This document shows positions 57,440-64,000 of a stretch of DNA of 64,000 bases, in pieces (the first letter of the stretch is position 1; every line of letters starts with the position of its first letter). Origin of the DNA: Lepeophtheirus salmonis (taxonomy: Eukaryota > Arthropoda > Copepoda > Siphonostomatoida > Caligidae); the NCBI RefSeq assembly GCF_016086655.4, contig NC_052135.2, forward strand, positions 7,840,363-7,904,362, written 5' to 3'. A program made the translations under genes and the position numbers. The notes under the pieces are model-generated. The model was not told the DNA's origin. It saw nothing but the letters and a program-made list of their open reading frames with translations, and did no database searches.

Positions 57440-58530
57440 CATTTCATCTATGGGACATTTAGGAAGGATCTCTTAGAGTTGTTCTTGTTTATACCAATAA
57501 TGTGCCTTCATAGAAGGACTCTAATAAAGTTAGTTGAAGTAAGATGACCAACCTCTGTATACTTCTTCATTGGTGACCCCAACATTTGATGCCAATCACT
57601 AGGTCAAAGGAACTTCCTTCAGAGCTCTCTACTGTGGAGGAGGCAAATGCTTCAACTCCTCCAAAGGACCCCGGCTAGATTTACCGGCGTCGGTACGATC
57701 TCGAATCACAGAGGTACGCCTTCCTCAGTTCGATGAAGAGGACGTGGAAATCTGGTTCGCTAGAGTGGATTCAATCTTCAGGATATACGGGATTGTAGAA
57801 GATTCTTACGAGGAGATCAAAGATTACAAGGATTACTTTATTAAGAAGTACGGCAATTCCCCCCATGAACGGATTTGGAGTGTCCTGGATCTTCTAAAGG
57901 ACGAATCTCTTTCCCTGAGTAAGGTAATGACGAAGATTCGCCAAATCCTCAACCCAGCATTCGTACCTGACTTGAGGGATTCCTTATGCAGGAAGATAAT
58001 GATACGATCCGTCCCGGGCTCACACAGACCCATGGCCCGGGCCCAGACGAACATGTAGTATGAATAATTTTTGAAGGTTTGTGATGGTTTAAAGGAATCC
58101 GCTACGTCTGGGATATCATCTTTTAATTCTCCTTACTCGAGCCCGGGTAAAATATTTGAAGTGTCTATGGTGAGAAGGAAAAGATATATGATTTGGAAAG
58201 AAAAGAATAAGCAACCCTCCATTTGCTATAAACACAGAACTTACGGCGCTGAGGCAAAGACGTGCTCAGGACCTCCATGTCGCTTCTTTTCTCTCACCTA
58301 AAAAAAACTAAGAAGTCCTCAGCTCCAAAGGTATTAAACCCAGACAATGATCAAATTTACGCGATCGACACTAAAAGCAATATTAAGTTCTTTATCGATT
58401 CAGGAGCTCAGGTTTAGGAATCTAGGGAGAGCACTGAATGAGCCCTAAGAGCTCTTCTTGTTTATACCAATAATAAGGTCTCCAATAGAGTTAGTTGAAG
58501 TAAAATAACCAACCTGTGTAGACTTCTTCA
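57440..58530 (+). mobile_element. second Gypsy-type LTR element, internally deleted
   Basis: Direct repeats: 5' LTR ending at 57569 and 3' LTR ending at 58530. Both share TTGTTTATACCAATAAT, AGAGTTAGTTGAAGTAA-type and CCAACCT.TGTA.ACTTCTTCA blocks and end in CA. Immediately after the 5' LTR and one T comes TGGTGACCCCAAC, a plausible primer-binding site. Gag and a trace of protease follow. Sequence then jumps directly into the 3' LTR, so reverse transcriptase, RNase H and integrase are deleted. The start of each LTR could not be fixed. Confidence 0.7.
57680..58420 (+). pseudogene. Gypsy gag and protease start
   Basis: Reading from 57680: ASVRSRITEVRLPQFDEEDV, EIWFARVDSIFRIYGIVEDS, then after an internal deletion EEIKDYKDYFIKKYGNSPHE, LLKDESLSLSKVMTKIRQIL, a stop near 58058. 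The Cys/His segment ICYKHRTYGAEAKTCSGPPC precedes the protease, as in many arthropod Gypsy elements. In a shifted frame near 58390-58415 the aspartic protease motif FFIDSGAQV occurs with its active-site DSGA. The next codon begins the deletion junction with the LTR. Confidence 0.75.
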
Positions 58531-58955
58531 TATAATATATATAGGATTTTTGTATATTTTCCTGAAAGCGAATAATGAATAAATTCGATTAATCTAGCAA
58601 TACAACGTCGGTACTTTGATTTTATAAGATGAACAAAGATTATTCTACAAGAATAGAAATGATAGATCATTATATATATATTTACTTATTTATTCATTGT
58701 TAAAGGTACACGGAGTTGCCCAGGATTTTAGAAATAACCAGAGATGTTCAAAAAGCTATTATAAAAGAGGGCCCGGATTTTTGTAGTTGTCACCTTACTC
58801 AGAGAGAGTGCTCCCTGCCTTAATATATTTTTTTATTCACCAAAGCTGTCATTATTACTTTTGTATGCCTTTTTTTTATGATGGCCTCACGATCACAAAG
58901 TAAATGGAGTCCCAAAGTAAATTAGTGTTGTCAAAGATTATGGAACAGCTTTTGG
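58531..58955. other. unassigned stretch
   Basis: Near 58790-58860 phrases AGAGAGTGCTCCCTG and AAAGCTGTCATTATTACTT resemble, inverted, parts of the sequence beside R3 copies. No gene is recognisable. Confidence 0.35.
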
Positions 58956-58959
58956 AAAA

Positions 58960-59810
58960 GGATATCGTACCTTAGTCGAGACTATAGATAGATTCAGACA
59001 TTACTTATTTTTCCATGGACTCGGAGCATGAGGAGTTGTACTCAGAACCAGAAAATTCAGAAGCAGGAGGACTCGGACTTGATCTGAAAACTGAATAGGT
59101 GGATTCAAATACACATCTGACAATGGGAATTTGACTCTTTTCTTTAGGTATATTTAGAATCAGTAATTAATTTTTTCTATGGAATATCAAGAGGATCTAG
59201 ATGGAGATGCGAAATAATTAATGAGAATTATGAATATAAGTAGATACGAGTATAATATTAAAAGTATATCTTAATATTTAGTTTCTTATATTAATTGTAC
59301 TATGTAGGTTACATTGTTGATGATAACCTCGACGAAAATTGTAGTAATCTCATTCATCAGTAAACATTTAGGTTAAATATTTTTCTTGCCTTAGACGAGA
59401 CTACAAGTAGATTCAGATACTATTTATTTCCCCATGTATCCAGAGCATCATAACTTGGACTCAGAACCAGAAACACCCAAAGCACGAGAACTATTCTTGA
59501 ACACTGTAAAGATGGGCACAAAAACAGCTCTGAATATTAAATCTCATAAATCTTTACTCTTTCCTTTTATTACATTTACTATTTAAAATGAGTAATTAAT
59601 AATTATTTATGGAATATGAAGAGGATCTATAATGAAGACACAAAATAACTAATGAGCATTACGAATATAAATAGATAGTATTGTATTATATCTTAATATT
59701 GGGTTTCTTATATTGATTGTACTATGTATGTAGGTTTTATTTATGATTACCTTGACGTAAATGTGTGATGGCATCATTCATTGGAACACATTTAAGTTGT
59801 GCGTACAAAT
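58960..59810 (+). repeat. tandem duplication of a unit of about 420 bases
   Basis: Unit 1 (about 58960-59390) and unit 2 (about 59391-59810) share, in order, CCTTAGNCGAGACTA, GTAGATTCAGA, GACTCAGAACCAGAAA-type, GAATTATGAATATAA, TATATCTTAATATT, TTTCTTATATTAATTGTACT and ATCATTCATTGG/CTCATTCATCAG. In both units a short acidic open stretch follows a CCTTAG acceptor-like junction: DSDITYFSMDSEHEELYSEP in unit 1 and DSDTIYFPMYPEHHNLDSEP in unit 2. The shared residues S-E-P-E suggest a decayed exon or transposon ORF. I do not recognise it. Confidence 0.6.
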
Positions 59811-59819
59811 TTCCCAATA

Positions 59820-60466
59820 AAAGAGGTTTTATATGCTATGAATGGATAACGTTTTTGATTTATTGATTGTATCATTTTTTTATCCATACCATTGAGACTG
59901 AATTGAAGGGTTCAACATAGTCATCAATCGTTTTTGTTCATCAGAATTAAGAAACTAAATTTTTTTCTCCAGTGATATCGTAGTTTCGTCAAAGGCAAAA
60001 AGATCATTATTCCTACAAGTTCTTTTTGAATCTTTGAAAACAATACTTTACTTTGGCACTTCATTGACTTGGGAGTAACGATGCTTTAGCGAGAACAAAT
60101 AGCTTTACCAGTATAAAGTTCCATAAATTTTACAAGATTTGGAAGACTATCAATAGGGACTGGGAAATGTTCATATCCGACATAAAATTAAAAGCATCAG
60201 GACTTGATTCAACAATATTCTTTGAATAAAACTTCAAATTAGTATCATGAATACAACTTTTATTATGTTGTTGAAGTTTGAATTCTCTAAAAGTTTGGCT
60301 CAAAAAATCACAAAGGCCATATGACACAATTCTAAAATCCTTGTCATAAATCTAGACTTTTTCTCCTTCATTTTCAGTAAAAATAATTAAAATTTATGTT
60401 TATATATAAAAGTTATATCATCAAATTGCATGTTATTTAATATCAGAAAATTAAATATAATTGTTG
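59820..60466. other. unassigned AT-rich stretch
   Basis: The minus frame 60130-60327 has no recognised family. Confidence 0.4.
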
Positions 60467-60468
60467 TA

Positions 60469-61473
60469 CAGGGTGCGTGGGGAAAATCTGCCGCTTCAAA
60501 AAACAACAACTACAAGCTTATTTTATAATATTTATTGATAAAATAAAAACAAATATCTTTATTAGGATATGGAGCAGCAATTTATTTAATGTAGACGCAG
60601 TCTGCGGCTAAACCCCGCTCAATGCGGATACGAAACCGAGAACAGGCATTTTGGATCTGCGCTGCTTCTATCTCACTGAATTTCTCCTTGATGCAGGTGA
60701 TGAGAGACTGTTTGGTGTTATGGGAGGAGTGGTTGGTCATGTTCTCCACGTAGGACCAGACAAAGTAGTCCAACGGGTTTAAATCCGGTGATGAGGGAGG
60801 CCAAGAGGAGAAGGGTACAAACGCAAAATCATTGCTTTTCAGCCATTCTTACGTCCGCTTAGCTTTGTGGGCCGGAGCTGAGTCCTGCTGCCACATCCAC
60901 GGCCTGTCGCTAACAACAGACTTGCCATGGCTCACATAGAACGCTGGGGGTCCTCGTCGATGATGTCCCTGACCTTGTTGATGAAGGTGACGTTCCGCGA
61001 AATCCTGGTGCTCTACTCATTCTTCTTCTTCCTATCAACAACGTCAATTGGGTCCAATGACTCCTCCAGCTGCTTCCTGAGACTTTGGATTGTTGTAACT
61101 GGCAATGACAGAAGGCCAGAGATGTCAGCATTGCTTAATTTCATGTGATCACTAAGCATAATCTGAATAGCAGCGCACCTACGATCTCTCTCATTGAACA
61201 TAATGACTTTTCTTGGGCACTTGAAATGATGCTATCGCTACAAGTGTTATTGAGCAAAGAAATAACGCAATTTGAAGCTTAAAATCAAAAATGGCTTAAA
61301 ATGATCATATTGTCTACAAAAAATCCAAATTTCGTGTATTTAATTAGAAATTCATCTTTTAATCATCAAATTAACAATAACTGAAACCTATGACCCGGGA
61401 AAATTTTAATACTAAAAACATCAGTTGATGGAGTAATGTCGTCTTTAACGGCAGATTTTGTCCACGCACCCTG
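60469..61473 (-). mobile_element. DD37D (maT-like) mariner-type element with intact ends
   Basis: The left end CAGGGTGCGTGGGGAAAATC and the right end on the other strand CAGGGTGCGTGGACAAAATC are each followed by TGCCG. They match at nearly every position. TA flanks both ends (60467-60468, 61474-61475). The element is 1,005 bases, shorter than the roughly 1.3 kb of full-length relatives. Near-identical ends suggest it is among the youngest insertions here. Confidence 0.9.
60585..61201 (-). pseudogene. DD37D transposase, internally deleted
   Basis: Minus strand: start MFNERDRRCAAIQIMLSDHM, KLSNADISGLLSLPVTTIQS and LRKQLEESLD form the N-terminal helix-turn-helix (61013-61201). Then RNVTFINKVRDIIDEDPQRS follows in another frame. 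The reading jumps to SDRPWMWQQDSAPAHKAKRT, a TAA (60849-60851), EWLKSNDFAFVPFSSWPPSS, and PDLNPLDYFVWSYVENM. The C-terminus is FRIRIERGLAADCVYIK. The second and third Asp are 37 residues apart (DD37D). The segment holding the first Asp, about 150 residues, is deleted. Confidence 0.88.
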
Positions 61474-61475
61474 TA

Positions 61476-63276
61476 TCTATTTGTTCTTGTTAGGTGCATA
61501 ATGTTTTGTTTAAAACGTGTTAGAGTTCATCGTAAGAAAAGTAAGTAATATTGGAATTGTAGGTACAAAAGTTTGAAAATGAATACATTGAAAAAAAATT
61601 AAACTATCCATATAGTAGTAATATACGCATTAAATTTTATACAAATGGAAATATTTTTTATTGTTTTATCTTACATATATCTTACATCAAGGAAGACAAC
61701 AACCTATCTAATTAATTTTATTTTTAAATACGGCATCATTTCTATTTAGCTTTTAATCAAACTTCGGAAATTTTCATCACTATTATAAAGCGATATGTGT
61801 TGTCTGGTTTTTTGTTTTTGTTTTTTTTGGTCTTGATGATGACGAAGGAATTTTCCTTTGACGTTCTACATAACATTGAATACGATTCATGGAAATGACA
61901 ATTTTGTAATTATGGGGCTAAATGAATTCAACATTTAGAGGACATGGTAATTATATATTGTAATATCAATGATCCATATCGTCAACTCTTCCCATGCGTT
62001 TATTAAAAACAATGCCATTTTAGGACACAAATGATCCAGGACTAGATCATTTTCTTCAAATTTGAACAACTGCTAAGTAATTCAACCTTGATAAAAACTG
62101 AGTAAGATAATGGATCAATATTGTAACCATTCTTTGCTATACAACATTGACTGGGGAATTGTGATTATGGTAGGAAATATTAGAAAAATAATAAAAATGT
62201 AGCAATTATTTTGACACCAATACTAAAATTTGAAAGAACAGATTCTCTAAATACTTTTCATCAAAGTTTGAACAGTTTATAACAATTATATATACCATTG
62301 AAAGTAAAGAGTTTATTTTCAAAGAAAGATAACTTTTGTAGCTTAGCAGTTAAACAATATATCAAAACCAAAGCAGAGGAGAAAGTACATATTAAACTTT
62401 TTAGTAACATGTATTCTATGAAAAAACTGTAAGTCCTTATCTATATAATAGAAGAATGGTACATGTTAGCAATTTTTGTATGCAAAGCTTGTATAACTTG
62501 AGAAAATTGTCTGCAGTTTTAAATTCATATACAAAAATATCCTCTTCTACATGTACATATCTCAATTCCTGGTCATAGTCGCTTCCTTCAGAATATTGAA
62601 AACTAACAATCATTGTTCTAGACGCATCGATTTTATTGGTAGAAATAAATTTAAATTTAGAAATTTAATCAATGAAGCCAACAGCATCATACTTATGACA
62701 AGAGAAAGATATTTATTGCATGGTCAACTTGTTAAATTAAATTCATAATCTTAAATTTATTATCAATTAAATTTCAATGTCAATAAAGTATTAGTTTTAG
62801 GATACTTGAGTTGAATTAAATCATTACATAACAATACATTCTAAGAAAGTTTTGAAATGCATTTTATCCTAAAAATTGTTTGCTTGAAGCAATCCTTATA
62901 CATAGTCGGTTTTTATGTCCCTTTATCACTTAAAAAGCTCACTATATGTTAAGAGTGAAATGAAACTTAAAGAATGTTTACAATTCATTATTCATTATCA
63001 CTATATATAGTTATGTTCCACCGTGATTTGTTCTTTAATGCCGGGAGTGACGAAGTTAGGCGATCTTTTTTTTTTATTCAATTCGCCAAGGAGTCTCGAT
63101 ATAGTATCTTCTATTTGATGAAGAAGGCTTATGATAATTGATGGCCATCGGAACAAATGACAGCCATACAGATTAGTAATTACAATACATATGGATTGAG
63201 TACATTTGGTCTTGGATTGAATGATAGAATTAATGACGACTAGGCTAAAGAGCTAACACAGAATAAGCCTTTTATT
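61476..63276. other. unassigned AT-rich stretch
   Basis: The open frame 62551-62748 has no recognised family. No paired ends were noticed. Confidence 0.4.
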
Positions 63277-63709
63277 TCATTCTCCAAATAAATTTGTGTG
63301 AAACCAGACAATCTTCTTCGTTCCTCGCTGTAGTGCACTATGGAAAAGTGACCTCTTGAGAAAGGGAGACTTAGCTTCATATGCTTTACTACGACGTGGA
63401 AGATCCTCAATGGGTTTGAATGACTTTAATAAAATAAAGACTTTGTCAAATTGTAGAATCAAGAATGGAAATTGCTGAAACAGACTCGGAGAAGACTCAG
63501 GACTCCAATTCTTTGAAATAAAGGACCATTGATAGAGTTATTAGATGAGAGTCTAACCCAGGAGACGAATTTTCTTCCCTTGAATAGCGGAAATAAGGAT
63601 TCTTAATGTCCCGAAACCCGGAGTAGATGAGGAGGTTGGATGACTGAATCAAAAAAGAAATAGACATCGACAGCTGACACGAATTATCGGAGATATTCAT
63701 GAAAGTCAA
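63277..63709 (-). CDS. unrecognised minus-strand coding candidate in two frames
   Basis: Two open stretches follow each other on the minus strand, 63709-63497 and 63462-63277, in frames one base apart. Their composition (for example PIEDLPRRSKAYEAKSPFLK and QRGTKKIVWFHTNLFGE) is more protein-like than the F/L/I-rich chance frames elsewhere, and the DNA is less AT-rich. I do not recognise a family. It could be a decayed transposon ORF, two exons of a host gene, or chance. Confidence 0.2.
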
Positions 63710-63784
63710 ATTCTGTAATAAGTCCCCCTTTTTATATTTCTCTGACTAAGACTAGAGTTTACGATCGACTTCGAAGTAATTCCT

Positions 63785-63905
63785 GCCAATGTTTCTACTA
63801 TATATATATCACAGCTAGTCTGATAAACGTTGTGACAGTTGAGCTGCTCTTTTCCAAAACATTCTTCAAATTGTCAGGGTTACCAGGTTAATTTGCGGTT
63901 TCTAT
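63785..63905 (+). repeat. dispersed repeat R2, copy d (right-end fragment)
   Basis: TATCACAGCTAGTCTGATAA, ACGTTGTGACAG, CATTCTTCAAATTGTCAGGG and TTACCAGGTTAATTTGCGGT match the right end of R2 copies b and c. Confidence 0.65.
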
Positions 63906-64000
63906 TTATTTAGCATACTGGTGGATAGAATTTTGAACATCTTTGGATATAACATAAAAAAGTGATAAATAACAAATCACAGCATAAAAAAATATATTCT

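Noticed and set aside
57833..58054. 73-codon minus-strand ORF
   Set aside because: Shadow of the Gypsy gag frame on the plus strand.
1..64000. tRNA, rRNA or CRISPR-like arrays
   Set aside because: No cloverleaf with an A/B box pattern, no rRNA-like block and no regularly spaced repeat array was noticed; inspection by eye cannot exclude a single tRNA.

Overview
The window looks like nuclear DNA of an arthropod. It is strongly AT-rich, its one host gene is split by short GT-AG introns, and almost everything else is transposon debris. The transposase remnants (Tc1, mariner, DD37D elements, Gypsy) recall sea-louse copepods such as Lepeophtheirus. That placement comes from memory of those families; no search was run.

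The only convincing host gene lies at the left edge (53-2236, + strand). It is the 3' part of a germinal-centre-kinase-type MAP4K (MAP4K3/5, Drosophila happyhour type). Eight exons can be joined in frame, ending in a complete citron-homology (CNH) domain; the kinase domain lies upstream of the window.

From 2.2 to 64 kb I see no second convincing host gene. Recognisable coding remnants, left to right, are: piggyBac (12.7 kb); a minus-strand DD37D mariner-like transposase (14.1-14.8 kb) with a related deletion derivative (14.9-15.6 kb); a transposon end with a C-terminal remnant (21.7-22.2 kb); a complete Tc1-like element (24.3-25.6 kb); a 2.3-kb element with long inverted repeats carrying a Cys-rich arthropod ORF family (25.9-28.3 kb); a decayed Gypsy element (28.9-30.9 kb); a hAT-like RNase-H-fold transposase relative (35.2-37.1 kb); a P-element-like transposase (38.0-38.7 kb); two mariners (38.8-39.5 and 40.0-40.3 kb); a DD37D deletion derivative (42.7-43.2 kb); a LINE fragment (46.3-47.6 kb); a mariner (49.0-49.7 kb); a transposase C-terminus (51.4-51.7 kb); a second P-like fragment (54.5-55.1 kb); a second Gypsy element (57.4-58.5 kb); and a DD37D element with intact ends (60.5-61.5 kb). 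All carry stops, frameshifts or deletions.

Between these lie non-autonomous elements with inverted ends (4.6-5.4, 19.4-20.4, 20.5-21.7, 32.4-32.9, 44.4-45.1, 52.0-52.5 kb), at least three dispersed repeat families (called R1, R2 and R3 here), long hairpins, a tandem duplication at 59 kb, and AT-rich sequence with no recognisable content.

The most interesting item is the 25942-28276 element. It links a Cys-rich protein family, usually annotated only as uncharacterised, to a DNA-transposon-like structure with roughly 245-300-bp inverted repeats and TA at both ends.
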